NCBI GenBank assembly: GCA_013360395.1
Contig: JABWBQ010000016.1
Location: 1-52,332, forward strand
Source: Flavobacteriales bacterium
GTDB lineage: Bacteria; Bacteroidota; Bacteroidia; Flavobacteriales_F; PHOS-HE28
DNA length: 52,332 bases
Reading direction: 5' to 3'
Shown: positions 26,075-42,413 of the stretch, piece by piece
Numbering within the stretch: position 1 is the stretch's first letter
Layout: each line of letters starts with the position of its first letter
Program-made: the position numbers and the translations under genes
Notes under the pieces: model-generated
Database searches by the model: none
What the model was told of the DNA's origin: nothing
What the model saw: the letters and a program-made list of their open reading frames with translations, nothing else

Positions 26075-26521
26075 ATGGCCAAGGAAGTAGCGGGGCTGAT
26101 CAAGCTCCAGGTGAAAGGAGGGGCGGCGAACCCCTCGCCCCCCATCGGCCCGGCGCTCGGCGCCAAGGGCGTGAACATCATGGAGTTCTGCAAGCAGTTC
26201 AACGCGCGCACGCAGGACAAGCCCGGCAAGGTGCTGCCCGTGGTGATCACCGTTTACAGCGACAAGAGCTTCGACTTCATCATCAAGACCCCGCCCGCGG
26301 CGGTGCAGATCGTGGAGCAGGCCAAGATCAAGGGTGGCAGCGGCGTGCCCCACACCAAGAAGGTGGGCAGCATCACCTGGGACCAGGTGAAGGCCATCGC
26401 CGAGGACAAGATGCCCGACCTGAACTGCTTCACGCTGGAGAGCGCCATGAGCATGGTGGCCGGCACGGCCCGCAGCATGGGCGTGACGGTGACCGGTACC
26501 AACCCCTTCGAGAAAGCCTGA
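26075..26521 (+). CDS. rplK: 50S ribosomal protein L11
   Basis: A 148-aa protein of the GTPase-associated centre. [35 protein letters not shown] is the invariant N-terminus, shown here by its parts [15 protein letters not shown] and [10 protein letters not shown]. The C-terminal RNA-binding domain contains [12 protein letters not shown] and the [11 protein letters not shown] helix. The stop is followed after 4 bases by rplA. Confidence 0.99.
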   Translation: MAKEVAGLIKLQVKGGAANPSPPIGPALGAKGVNIMEFCKQFNARTQDKPGKVLPVVITVYSDKSFDFIIKTPPAAVQIVEQAKIKGGSGVPHTKKVGSITWDQVKAIAEDKMPDLNCFTLESAMSMVAGTARSMGVTVTGTNPFEKA

Positions 26522-26525
26522 AGCC

Positions 26526-27218
26526 ATGGCGACCCTGACCAAAAAACGGAAGGCCGCGATGGCCAAGTACGACGCCACCAAGAGCTATGAGCTCAAGGAG
26601 GCCGCGTCGATCGTGAAACAGATCAGCACCACCAAGTTCGACGCCACGGTGGACATCGCCGTGCGCCTGGGGGTGGACCCCAAGAAGAGCACCGAGATGG
26701 TGCGCGGCACGGTGAGCCTGCCCCACGGCACGGGCCGCGATGTGCGCGTGCTGGTGCTGGCCGACCCCGCCAAGTGCGAGGAGGCCAAAGCCGCCGGCGC
26801 CGACATGGCCGGCCTGGACGACTTCGTGGAGAAGATCAAGGGCGGCTGGACCGACGTGGATGTGATCATCTGCACCCCCGGCGTGATGGCCAAGGTGGGC
26901 GCCCTGGGCCGTGTGCTCGGGCCCCGCGGCCTGATGCCCAACCCCAAGACCGGCACGGTGACCATGGACGTGGCCAAGGCCGTGAAGGAGGTGAAGGCCG
27001 GCAAGATCGACTTCAAGGTGGACAAGGCCGGCATCATCCACGCGGTGATCGGCAAGGCCTCGTTCGACGCGCAGAAGCTGAGCGAGAACGCCCATGAGCT
27101 GATCCAGACCCTGATCAAGCTCAAGCCCAGCACCGCCAAGGGCGCCTACATCAAGAGCATCGCCATCAGCAGCACCATGAGCCCGGGCGTCAAGGTGGAC
27201 ACCCGCACCGTGCAGTAA
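26526..27218 (+). CDS. rplA: 50S ribosomal protein L1
   Basis: A 230-aa protein of the L1 stalk that helps release deacylated t[19 protein letters not shown] begins the protein, and the [14 protein letters not shown] and [24 protein letters not shown] segments are L1 signatures. In many bacteria L1 represses the L11-L1 mRNA by binding its leader; no such site was identified here. The start is 4 bases after rplK. Confidence 0.99.
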   Translation: MATLTKKRKAAMAKYDATKSYELKEAASIVKQISTTKFDATVDIAVRLGVDPKKSTEMVRGTVSLPHGTGRDVRVLVLADPAKCEEAKAAGADMAGLDDFVEKIKGGWTDVDVIICTPGVMAKVGALGRVLGPRGLMPNPKTGTVTMDVAKAVKEVKAGKIDFKVDKAGIIHAVIGKASFDAQKLSENAHELIQTLIKLKPSTAKGAYIKSIAISSTMSPGVKVDTRTVQ

Positions 27219-27237
27219 ACCCAAGATCCCCAGAACC

Positions 27238-27768
27238 ATGGCAACCCGTACCGAAAAGGACCAGGCGATCGCCGTACTGGTCGAGGAGATCAAGGCGACC
27301 AACGTGCTGTACCTGGCCGACACCAGTGAGCTCACCGCCGAGGCCACCAGCAACCTGCGCCGCAGCTGCCACAAGGCCGGCATCCGCATGAAGGTGGTGA
27401 AGAACACCCTGCTGCGCAAGGCGATGGAGCGCATCGAAGGCCGTGACTACAGCGGCCTGATGGGCTCGCTGCAGGGACAGACCTCGATCCTGTTCGCCGA
27501 CAAGGGCAACGCCCCGGCGAAGGTGATCCAGGACTTCCGCAAGAGCAACAAGAAGCCCGTGCTCAAGAGCGCCTGGATCGATGAGGCCGTCTTCGTGGGC
27601 GACGACCAGGTGGCCGTGCTGGCCAAGCTCAAGGGCAAGGAGGAGCTCATCGGCGACATCATCGCCCTGCTGCAAAGCCCGATCAAGAACGTGCTCGGCG
27701 GTCTGCAGGCCTCCGGTGGCCAGAAGGTCGCCGGCCTGGTGAAGGCCCTGCAGGAACGGGCCGCATAG
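27238..27768 (+). CDS. rplJ: 50S ribosomal protein L10
   Basis: A 176-aa protein that anchors the L7/L12 dimers to the ribosome. It starts MATRTEKDQAIAVLVEEIKATNVLYLAD, with RMKVVKNTLLRKAM in the RNA-binding domain and a C-terminal helix (about 135-176) that holds L7/L12. The sequence after its stop to rplL is 103 bases, room for leader control, but no defined element could be assigned. Confidence 0.98.
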   Translation: MATRTEKDQAIAVLVEEIKATNVLYLADTSELTAEATSNLRRSCHKAGIRMKVVKNTLLRKAMERIEGRDYSGLMGSLQGQTSILFADKGNAPAKVIQDFRKSNKKPVLKSAWIDEAVFVGDDQVAVLAKLKGKEELIGDIIALLQSPIKNVLGGLQASGGQKVAGLVKALQERAA

Positions 27769-27871
27769 AACCTACCACAAGGCGCGCCCGCCCGGTGGCG
27801 GCCGCCCATGAACGCGTTACGCACTTCCGACAGCTTCCCTTCTCTCTCAACTCAGTAACAACCCCGCAACA

Positions 27872-28252
27872 ATGGCAGACATCAAAGCCCTGGGCGACCA
27901 GCTCGTCGGTCTCACCGTGAAGGAGGTGAACGACCTGGCCCAGTACCTGAAGGACGAGTACAAGATCGAGCCCGCCGCCGCAGCCGTGGCCGTGGCCGCC
28001 GGTGGCGCCGCCGCCGGTGGTGGCGATGCCGCCCCCGCCAAGACCAGCTTCGACGTGGTCCTCAAGTCCGGCGGTGCCAACAAGCTCGCCGTGGTGAAGC
28101 TCGTGAAGGAGCTCACCGGCCTGGGCCTCAAGGAGGCCAAGGACCTGGTGGACGGTGCTCCCAAGCCGCTGAAGGAAGGCGTCTCCAAGGAGGAGGCCGA
28201 ATCCATCAAGCAGCAGCTCACCGAGGCCGGCGCAGAGGTCGAGGTCAAGTAA
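27872..28252 (+). CDS. rplL: 50S ribosomal protein L7/L12
   Basis: A 126-aa stalk protein that recruits translation GTPases. The N-terminal dimerisation domain ([20 protein letters not shown]) is followed by an Ala/Gly-rich hinge (about 32-55) and the globular domain with [20 protein letters not shown] and [15 protein letters not shown]. The length is standard. A long hairpin follows in the 173-base gap before rpoB. Confidence 0.99.
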   Translation: MADIKALGDQLVGLTVKEVNDLAQYLKDEYKIEPAAAAVAVAAGGAAAGGGDAAPAKTSFDVVLKSGGANKLAVVKLVKELTGLGLKEAKDLVDGAPKPLKEGVSKEEAESIKQQLTEAGAEVEVK

Positions 28253-28260
28253 AGCCCCTG

Positions 28261-28334
28261 ACGACGCAACGACCACGGCGCTCCGGACAGACCCTTTGCG
28301 GGGCCTGATCGGAAGCGTCGTGGTCGCACGTCGT
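28261..28334 (+). promoter_or_regulatory. Long hairpin in the rplL-rpoB gap: candidate attenuator or RNase III site
   Basis: CGACCACGGCGCT (28270-28282) pairs with AGCGTCGTGGTCG (28314-28326) with one wobble, and outer ACGACG (28261) can pair with CGTCGT near 28329-28334, for a stem near 20 bp. An internal small stem ACCC...GGGG closes the loop. In E. coli the same gap holds an attenuator and an RNase III site that lower rpoBC relative to ribosomal proteins. The function here is inferred from position. Confidence 0.5.
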
Positions 28335-28425
28335 TCCCCGCCCTCCCGTGCGGCCCGGGCGCCAGGCGCCCCCCGCACCCCTCAGTTCCCAGGTCCCTTC
28401 CGTTCCTTTTCCCCGATCGCAACCC

Positions 28426-32247
<3,822 letters not shown>

Positions 32248-32295
32248 CGAGCGCCATGCGGCCACACAACGTCGAACGCATTGCCTAGCCAACCC

Positions 32296-36591
<4,296 letters not shown>

Positions 36592-36624
36592 CCGTGACAA
36601 GCTGAACTGGCAGCGTTGAAAGCT

Positions 36625-36665
36625 GAAAGGGGAGCCTGACGTTCCAACGGAAGGAGTCCCCTTTC
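36625..36665 (+). terminator. Terminator hairpin after rpoC
   Basis: GAAAGGGGA (36625-36633) pairs perfectly with TCCCCTTTC (36657-36665), and flanking GTTGAAAGC (36615-) can pair with GCTTTCAAC (near 36673-36681) to extend the stem across a bulge. It lies 34 bases after the rpoC stop and ends before DUF3467. Confidence 0.7.
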
Positions 36666-36698
36666 ATCTTTCCGCTTTCAACTTCCATACTTCCACCC

Positions 36699-37019
36699 AT
36701 GGCAGACCAGAAGGACCAGCCCCGTCCCAACCAGCTCAACATCGAGATCAGCGAAGAGGTGGCCGATGGCACGTACAGCAACCTGGCCATCATCACGCAC
36801 AGCAGCTCTGAGTTCGTCCTCGATTTCGTGCGCGTGATGCCCGGTGTGCCCAAGGCCAAGGTCCGTGCCCGCATCCTGCTCACCCCGCAGCATGCCAAGC
36901 GGCTCATGCGGGCCCTGACGGACAATGTGCAGAAGTACGAGGCCGTGCACGGGCCCATCCGCGAAGGGGAGGTGCCCGAGGTGCCCATGGGCTTCGGGGG
37001 ACCCACGGCCCAAGCCTGA
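36699..37019 (+). CDS. DUF3467 family protein
   Basis: A 106-aa protein of a small conserved family without known function. The core SEEVADGTYSNLAIITHSSSEFVLDFVRVMPGVPKAKV and RILLTPQHAKRLMRAL is diagnostic when read in its parts (TYSNLAIITHS, FVLDFVRVMPG, LTPQHAKRL). The tail is Pro/Gly-rich. It is a frequent neighbour of rpoC in Bacteroidota, so a link to transcription is often supposed but unproven. It is separated from rpoC by a terminator and may have its own promoter. Confidence 0.9.
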   Translation: MADQKDQPRPNQLNIEISEEVADGTYSNLAIITHSSSEFVLDFVRVMPGVPKAKVRARILLTPQHAKRLMRALTDNVQKYEAVHGPIREGEVPEVPMGFGGPTAQA

Positions 37020-37046
37020 GCGGCCGTACGGCCTGGACAACCCCGG

Positions 37047-39326
37047 TCACTCCCAGCTGCGCTGGGCGAAGATCACGTAGCCGAAGTTGAGGCTCACCGC
37101 CCAGGGCTCCGGCAGTCCGTCGATGTAACTGGTGTTGAACCAGATCGGCCCCACGGGGCTGTTGTAGATCAGGGAACCCGACGCCAGATAGGCGCGGTCG
37201 CTCACGGCCAGCCCCGCCGCCGGTTCGTCGTCCACGGACCGCAGGATGGCCCGGTAGGGCTGGAACAGATATCCTTCCAGGCGAAGGTCGAAGCGGTTGT
37301 GTGCCAGCGCCACGATGGTGCGCAGTCCGCAGGCCACATACTGCTGCGCACGGAAGTTCTCCAGGAAGTAGGTCCGGCTCTCCGGCGTGGGTTGGAACAC
37401 GGGTGCGCGCGCCACCGTGGCCGTGTAGTTGGAAAGGAAGGGGTAGTTGCTGTACACGCCCTCCACCAGGCCGCCGAAACGGAACACGCCACGTGGCAGG
37501 AAGTACTTGTCCAGCGTGGCCTTCACGAAGAACCAGTCGTGCCGCGCACGCGTGGTCGCGGAGGCGGTGCCGGTGGATCCCGGAACGGTGCGTTCGGTGC
37601 CGCTGATGAAGCGTGCCTCCACCTTCAACTGCTCGCCCGCGTTGGGGTGCTGCTTGCGGTTCAACGAGTTCCGCTCGGTGATGAACCCGCCGGTCCAGTG
37701 CAGGAATTCGGTGACGTCGGCCGTGTCGGTGGGGCTGAAGTCGAGGTGCTGGTAGTAGCTGTCCCGCGTTTGCCCGTACTTCACGTCCAGGCGCAGCCGC
37801 CCCTTGTTGCCCATGCCCATGCCGGCGTTCAGCCCGCCCCAGGTCTCGCGCAGCACCACGAACGAGGGCCGCACCTCATCGAAGAAGGTGGCGAAGCTCC
37901 GGAAGTGGTCCGTGCGGTGGATGGTGAACAGCGGCTCCAGGTAGATGGGCGCGGCCGTGGGGAGGTCGGCACGCAGCCGCACCTGGCCCGCGGCGTAGAA
38001 CTTGCCGAACCAGGAGAGGGCCTGCAGCGACGCGCTCCAGCGACCGAACAGGTTGTAGCGCAGCCCCACCATGCCCGTGTTGATGGGTCGCGAGGAGAAC
38101 ATGCCGCCGAAGCGGGCGTGCAACTCCTTCTCCGCGGCCACGTCGAGCCGCAGGTCGAAGTCGCCACGATCGGGCCGGTAGCGGGCCGTGGGGTACAACC
38201 GCCCGATGTTGTCGTCGTCATGCAGGCGGAAGTAGAGGCTCTTGAACCGTCGCATGTCGATCGCCCCGTCGCGGTCGGTGAGCATGCGCTGCACGTACTG
38301 CGCCCGCCCCTTGCGCAGTCCTGTGACCTCCAGCCCGCCGAAGTGCAGCGGTGGCCACTTCGCACGGAAGGCCGCCCGGCGCGCCACCAGGTCCGCGGCA
38401 TCCGCACGGCGCCACACCAGCGCTTCGATCTCGGGCATCCGCGCCATGGCCGCGGCATAGCCGTCCTCGATGGTGGCGCCGATGCGGCTGAAGTCGAACA
38501 GGCCGGTGGTGGTGCGCGGCTCGATGATCAGCCCGTCCGCGCAGTGCACCGCATAGTTCGTCGGTTCTTGGAGCATGGCCCGCAGCTGGCTCAGCAGGTC
38601 GTCCTCGTCCGGCGGTGCCGAGTTGCTTGCGACGTTGCTGCCGATGATCACGTCGGGCATGAACTCCTCGTACATGATGTCACTGGGGAAGTTGTTGTAC
38701 AGCCCGCCGTCCATCATCAGGTGGCCATCGACCCGGATGGGCTTGAAGTAGAACGGATAGCTCATGCTGGCCCGCACCGCCTGCGCCAGGTCGCCCCGCC
38801 GGAACAGCACCGGCCGCTGGGCGGTGATGTCGCTCGCCACACAGCGGAAAGGCACGAAAAGGCTGTCCAGGTCGTATCCGCTGGCGGCACTGGCACCGGC
38901 GAACCCGCGCATCTGTTCGAAGTCGATGAGCACAGGGCTCCGCAGGTTGGTGGGCAGCGAGGTTTGCAACAGCGTGTCCAGATCGATCTTCACGTTGATC
39001 ACCGAGGCATCCGGCTGGTCGTGCTTGAAGAAGTAGGTGTAGCGGTCCTCCACGCCGCCCTCGGCCATGGTCCGGTACAGGTCCGTGCGGAACAGGCTGT
39101 CGATCTCGCGCGGGGCGTACCCCGCTGCGTACATCGCGCCCACCAAGGCCCCCATGCTGCTGCCCGCGATGTGGTCGATGGGGATGCCGCGGTCCTCCAG
39201 GGCCATCAGCACTCCGATGTGCGTCATGGCCGTGGCGCCCCCGCCGCCCAGCACCACCCCCACACGCTGGCCGTGCGCCGGGCCCTGCAGCCCAAGGAGC
39301 AGGAGGGGGAGGAGGAGGGTACGCAT
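37047..39326 (-). CDS. Patatin-like phospholipase with C-terminal outer-membrane beta-barrel
   Basis: A 759-aa exported protein. The signal peptide is MRTLLLPLLLLGLQGPAHG, cut before Gln20. The patatin domain (about 21-300) has the nucleophile Ser57 in GSSMG and the dyad Asp206 in MDGGLYNNF. The oxyanion loop reads GGGGATAM (27-34), where Thr32-Ala33 replace the usual Lys/Arg/Ser-Gly. A central domain (about 330-380, LHFGGLEVTGLRKGRAQYVQRML) resembles a POTRA-like fold, and the last 350 residues form alternating aromatic beta-strands of a barrel ending in GYVIFAQRSWE. This layout is that of type Vd autotransporter-like patatins (PlpD/FplA family), which place a lipase at the surface or periplasm. 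A -7 box lies 10 bases before the ATG. Confidence 0.88.
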   Translation of the reverse strand: MRTLLLPLLLLGLQGPAHGQRVGVVLGGGGATAMTHIGVLMALEDRGIPIDHIAGSSMGALVGAMYAAGYAPREIDSLFRTDLYRTMAEGGVEDRYTYFFKHDQPDASVINVKIDLDTLLQTSLPTNLRSPVLIDFEQMRGFAGASAASGYDLDSLFVPFRCVASDITAQRPVLFRRGDLAQAVRASMSYPFYFKPIRVDGHLMMDGGLYNNFPSDIMYEEFMPDVIIGSNVASNSAPPDEDDLLSQLRAMLQEPTNYAVHCADGLIIEPRTTTGLFDFSRIGATIEDGYAAAMARMPEIEALVWRRADAADLVARRAAFRAKWPPLHFGGLEVTGLRKGRAQYVQRMLTDRDGAIDMRRFKSLYFRLHDDDNIGRLYPTARYRPDRGDFDLRLDVAAEKELHARFGGMFSSRPINTGMVGLRYNLFGRWSASLQALSWFGKFYAAGQVRLRADLPTAAPIYLEPLFTIHRTDHFRSFATFFDEVRPSFVVLRETWGGLNAGMGMGNKGRLRLDVKYGQTRDSYYQHLDFSPTDTADVTEFLHWTGGFITERNSLNRKQHPNAGEQLKVEARFISGTERTVPGSTGTASATTRARHDWFFVKATLDKYFLPRGVFRFGGLVEGVYSNYPFLSNYTATVARAPVFQPTPESRTYFLENFRAQQYVACGLRTIVALAHNRFDLRLEGYLFQPYRAILRSVDDEPAAGLAVSDRAYLASGSLIYNSPVGPIWFNTSYIDGLPEPWAVSLNFGYVIFAQRSWE

Positions 39327-39336
39327 GGCCGACGGG

Positions 39337-39344
39337 CAAAAGTA
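39337..39344 (-). promoter_or_regulatory. Predicted -7 box (TACTTTTG) for the patatin gene
   Basis: The minus strand reads TACTTTTG, a full TAnnTTTG match, 10 bases upstream of the ATG at 39326, again implying a very short leader. Confidence 0.5.
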
Positions 39345-39363
39345 GCCCGGTCGCAGCCGGCGT

Positions 39364-40155
39364 TCAGACCGTCGGTCCCCCCAACAGACCGTTGAAGTAT
39401 GCCGGAGCGCTCAACAACCTGCTGCCATACCAGCTGAAGGGCTCGCCGTCCACCAGCAGCGCCGTCGCCTTCGGAAGTGCATCTCGCAATTCAGGGAGGT
39501 GTTTGTCGCCGAACGGATAGGGTTCCGAGGACAACAGGACGAGGTCCGGGCCGCGGGCGGCCAGCTCCTCCAGATCGATCGCAGGGTAGCGATCCGCATG
39601 GTCGCGGAAGACATTCACGAGACCGCAGCGCCCGAGCATGTCGTCGATGAAGGTGCCCGGTCCGGCCACCATCCACGGATCGCGCCAGATGAGGTAGGCC
39701 GCCCTGCGTCCATGGCCCCCGGCCCGGAGCCCTGCGAATGCGGCCTCGATCCCCCGGGCGATGCCTTCGGCCCCGGCCCCGGTGCCGGTCATTGCGCCCA
39801 CACGGCGGATCATGTCCAGCGCACCGCCCAGGTCGTCGATGTCGCTCATCCAGACCGGAAATTCCTGTTCCAGCGCCTCGATGTCGGCCCGTGCGTTCTC
39901 TTCCTTGTTGCCGATGATCAGGTCGGGCATCAATGCGCGCACCTTCGCGATGTCCACCTGCTTGGTGCCGCCCACGCGCGCCTTGCTCCGGAACCAGGCC
40001 TCCGGGTGGATGCAGAACTTGGTGATGCCCACCACGCGGTCGCCCAGACCAAGGTCGTGGAGCAGTTCGGTTTGGGAGGGGACGAGCGAGATGATGCGCT
40101 GGGGGAGGTCGGGCACCAGAACGGTACGGTGCATCTGGTCGGTGAGGGAGCGCAT
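39364..40155 (-). CDS. Helical-backbone metal receptor, cobalamin-binding-protein-like (BtuF family)
   Basis: A 263-aa protein of the periplasmic-binding class III fold (PF01497). RIISLVPSQTELLHDLGLGDRVVGITKFC is characteristic of the family, seen here as ISLVPSQTELL and VVGITKFCIHPEAW; VGGTKQVDIAKV and DLIIGNKEEN complete lobe 1. There is no signal peptide or lipobox, which is usual for this Bacteroidota subfamily, so it may be cytoplasmic or act outside ABC import. A corrinoid ligand is inferred from family similarity; no transporter genes are adjacent. It reads towards the patatin gene. Confidence 0.85.
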   Translation of the reverse strand: MRSLTDQMHRTVLVPDLPQRIISLVPSQTELLHDLGLGDRVVGITKFCIHPEAWFRSKARVGGTKQVDIAKVRALMPDLIIGNKEENARADIEALEQEFPVWMSDIDDLGGALDMIRRVGAMTGTGAGAEGIARGIEAAFAGLRAGGHGRRAAYLIWRDPWMVAGPGTFIDDMLGRCGLVNVFRDHADRYPAIDLEELAARGPDLVLLSSEPYPFGDKHLPELRDALPKATALLVDGEPFSWYGSRLLSAPAYFNGLLGGPTV

Positions 40156-40181
40156 GCGATCAGATGATCAGATGATCGAAT

Positions 40182-40373
40182 TCAGCAAGCGAAGAGGAAC
40201 AGGCATAGCGCTGCCATTGCAGCAAGGGTGCCGATGCCAACCAATGTGTTGTCCCTGGTCCTGATGACCTCATTCAGGTGAACGTTGGATCAGCCCAAAG
40301 CCTTGCGCACAGCCACGCCAAGCATGTTTAGCAGGTTGAACAGACCTTGTATAGCGACCACCGATCGATCCAT
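40182..40373 (-). pseudogene. Small ORF interrupted by an in-frame TGA, C-terminal membrane segment
   Basis: On the minus strand a frame from ATG 40373 (MDRSVVAIQGLFNLLNMLGV) is stopped by TGA at 40292-40290 after 27 codons. It then continues open in the same frame (SNVHLNEVIRTRDNTLVG) to a hydrophobic tail (IGTLAAMAALCLFLFAC) and a final TGA at 40184. A TGG-to-TGA change would explain it. No family recognised. The remaining 260-base gap to the DUF2442 gene contains nothing else I can support. Confidence 0.3.
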
Positions 40374-40446
40374 AAAGTGCCGATCAGATCGGTTCAGGAT
40401 AGTATGTGGTCTGTCGTGCTACAGGATCAAGGGGCAACATGCATGA

Positions 40447-40695
40447 TCACGCTGCCGCCTGTCGCTTCTCGGCCAATTCCCGCAGGAATTCCGGACACAG
40501 ATCGAACCCGTTCGGCCAGGCTATCCCGCCACCGGGTTCCGTGGTCACCTGCGCGAAGAGGTCGGGAGGGGCCACCTGTTGGGCGATGCCTTTGGTGAGC
40601 AGGGGCTTTAGGTCGACCTCCGCTTGGAAGCCATCCGCGAAGGTCAGGATGAGCCGGTTGGCTTCTTGCGGAATGACCTTTACGACCGTGTTCAT
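40447..40695 (-). CDS. DUF2442 domain protein
   Basis: An 82-aa protein starting at ATG 40695 (MNTVVKVIPQEANRLILTF). The DUF2442 pattern is visible: an N-terminal beta region ending FADGFQAEVDLKPLL, a central FAQVTTEPGGGIAWPNGFDLCPEFL, and a short helix. An upstream in-frame start at 40746 lies within the DUF4160 gene and is not needed. DUF2442 and DUF4160 genes are regular neighbours in bacteria, in a layout like a toxin-antitoxin pair, but their activity is unknown. Separation from the DUF4160 stop is 4 bases. Confidence 0.85.
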   Translation of the reverse strand: MNTVVKVIPQEANRLILTFADGFQAEVDLKPLLTKGIAQQVAPPDLFAQVTTEPGGGIAWPNGFDLCPEFLRELAEKRQAAA

Positions 40696-40699
40696 GTCC

Positions 40700-40960
40700 C
40701 TAAGGTAGTGGATCGATCGGCGATGGAAGTTCGCCCTCCACGGCACGGTTCCAGTTGGTCAGCAGTTCCGCGCGATGCATGGATGCCCATTCCAGTACCA
40801 GCGCATGCGCCCTGCCGGGCAAGGAACCGGCGATCAGTTCAAGGGTGCGGATGTCAAACTCGGCGCGATGACCTTGGTATTCCGCGTGGAAGTGCGGCGG
40901 GTCGTGGTCCATGAAATACATCCGGATGATGATCCCGTAGAAGCGGCAGAGTTCAGGCAT
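40700..40960 (-). CDS. DUF4160 domain protein
   Basis: An 86-aa protein. The family signature is MPELCRFYGIIIRMYFMD with HDPPHFHAEYQGHRAEFDI, a His-rich segment (HxxPHFH) that could coordinate metal (inference), then a Leu-rich helix and TNWNRAVEGE. It precedes DUF2442 by 4 bases on the same strand and is surely co-transcribed with it. The pair sits between unrelated housekeeping genes and beside a broken small ORF, consistent with a mobile accessory pair. Confidence 0.88.
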   Translation of the reverse strand: MPELCRFYGIIIRMYFMDHDPPHFHAEYQGHRAEFDIRTLELIAGSLPGRAHALVLEWASMHRAELLTNWNRAVEGELPSPIDPLP

Positions 40961-40972
40961 GACCCAGGCGGA

Positions 40973-42328
40973 TCACCGCAATTTCCCGATGATGTCCTGC
41001 TTGGTGAGAATCCCATACCCGTTCGCCTGTTCCACCAACACCGCCGGCGAACCGTTGCCCAGCTTCGCCGCCACTTCGTCCAGCGTGGCATCCACCTTCA
41101 GCACGGGCAGGGCGGGGCCCATCACCACACGAGCTTTCTGGGTGCGCACCTCGGCATCCTCCAGGATCGCGTCGAACAGCCGGGCGTCGGTGATGGTGCC
41201 CACGGGCTTCCCACCGTCGAACACGGGCAGTTGGTCGATGTTGTGCTTGCGCATCTTGTCGATCGCCGCCAGCACGGGCTCTTCAGCCTCCACGCTCAGC
41301 AGCGCGAGCTCCTTGCCCTTCAGGAGATCGCCCGCCGTGGGCTTCTCCTCCACCAGGAAGCCGCGCTCGCGCATCCAGTCGTCGTTGAACATCTTGCCCA
41401 CGTACCGGCTGCCGTGGTCGTGGAAGATCACCACCACCACTTCGCCCTTGCGGAAGTTGTCCTTGAGCTGGATGAGCCCGGCCATGGCCGCCCCCGCGCT
41501 GTTCCCCACGAAGATGGCCTCGTCCCGCACGATCTTCCGCGTGTAGATGGCGGCATCGCGGTCGGTGACCTTCTCGAAGTGGTCGATCAGGTCCATGTCC
41601 ACGTTCTGCGGCACGAAGTCCTCACCGATGCCTTCGGTGATGTACGGGTAGATCTCGTTCTTGTCGAACTCGCCGGTCTCCTTCAGTTTCTTGAACACCG
41701 AGCCGTAGGTGTCGATGCCCCAGACCTTCAGCTTGGGGTTCTTCTCCTTGAGGAACCTGGCCGTGCCGCAGATGGTGCCCCCGGTACCGACGCCGACGAC
41801 CAGGTGATCCACCTTGCCCCCGGTCTGTTCCCAGATCTCGGGCCCGGTGCTTTCGTAGTGGGCCTGCGCGTTGCTGGGGTTGTCGTACTGGTTGGCCTTC
41901 CAGCTGTTGGGCGTCTCCTTCACCAGGCGGCTGCTGACGCTGTAATAGCTGCGCGGGTCCTCGGGGTCCACGTTGGTGGGGCACACGATCACCTCGGCCC
42001 CGAAGGCCCGCAGGATGTCCACCTTCTCCTTGCTCTGCTTGTCGGTGGTGGTGAAGATGCACCTGTAGCCCTTGATGATGGCGGCGATGGCCAGCCCCAT
42101 GCCCGTGTTGCCGCTGGTGCCTTCGATGATGGTGCCGCCGGGTTTCAGCAGACCGGCCTTCTCGGCATCCTCCACCATTTTGATGGCCATGCGGTCCTTG
42201 ATGCTGTTGCCGGGGTTGAAGGTCTCCACCTTGGCCAGCACGGTGGCGGGGATGTCCTTCACGATCTTGTGGAGGCGCACCATGGGCGTGCGGCCGATGG
42301 TGCTGAGGATGTTGTCGTGGATCTGCAT
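40973..42328 (-). CDS. Cystathionine beta-synthase
   Basis: A 451-aa PLP enzyme that joins serine (or O-acetylserine) and homocysteine to cystathionine. The start ATG 42328 gives MQIHDNILSTIGRTPMVRL. The PLP lysine is Lys44 in NPGNSIKDR, the phosphate loop GTSGNTG is at 70-76, and GVGTGGTICG lies in the catalytic core. The C-terminal third carries a pair of CBS domains (about 335-451, VLAAIDKMRKHNIDQLPVFDG), the usual regulatory module, whose ligand (AdoMet in humans) is unknown here. The form is the Bacteroidota CBS lacking the heme domain of animal enzymes. A TAACTTCG sequence 24 bases upstream may be a -7 box. Confidence 0.92.
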   Translation of the reverse strand: MQIHDNILSTIGRTPMVRLHKIVKDIPATVLAKVETFNPGNSIKDRMAIKMVEDAEKAGLLKPGGTIIEGTSGNTGMGLAIAAIIKGYRCIFTTTDKQSKEKVDILRAFGAEVIVCPTNVDPEDPRSYYSVSSRLVKETPNSWKANQYDNPSNAQAHYESTGPEIWEQTGGKVDHLVVGVGTGGTICGTARFLKEKNPKLKVWGIDTYGSVFKKLKETGEFDKNEIYPYITEGIGEDFVPQNVDMDLIDHFEKVTDRDAAIYTRKIVRDEAIFVGNSAGAAMAGLIQLKDNFRKGEVVVVIFHDHGSRYVGKMFNDDWMRERGFLVEEKPTAGDLLKGKELALLSVEAEEPVLAAIDKMRKHNIDQLPVFDGGKPVGTITDARLFDAILEDAEVRTQKARVVMGPALPVLKVDATLDEVAAKLGNGSPAVLVEQANGYGILTKQDIIGKLR

Positions 42329-42413
42329 GACGGCACCGGGAATGGTGTTGGCGAAGTTACCTGCTTCGCGACGGCGACGGGACCTTTCCGCCGGGGCTGC
42401 GCGACGCGGCCCT

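Noticed and set aside
28348-28425. Upstream ATG extending RpoB by 26 residues
   Set aside because: The extension is Pro/Arg/Ser-rich and lies beside the leader hairpin; RpoB homologues start near MAQAKT.
40158-40178. Short direct repeats of GATCAGAT upstream of the BtuF-like gene
   Set aside because: Only two to three copies of a simple motif; no second instance near it and no reason to call an operator.
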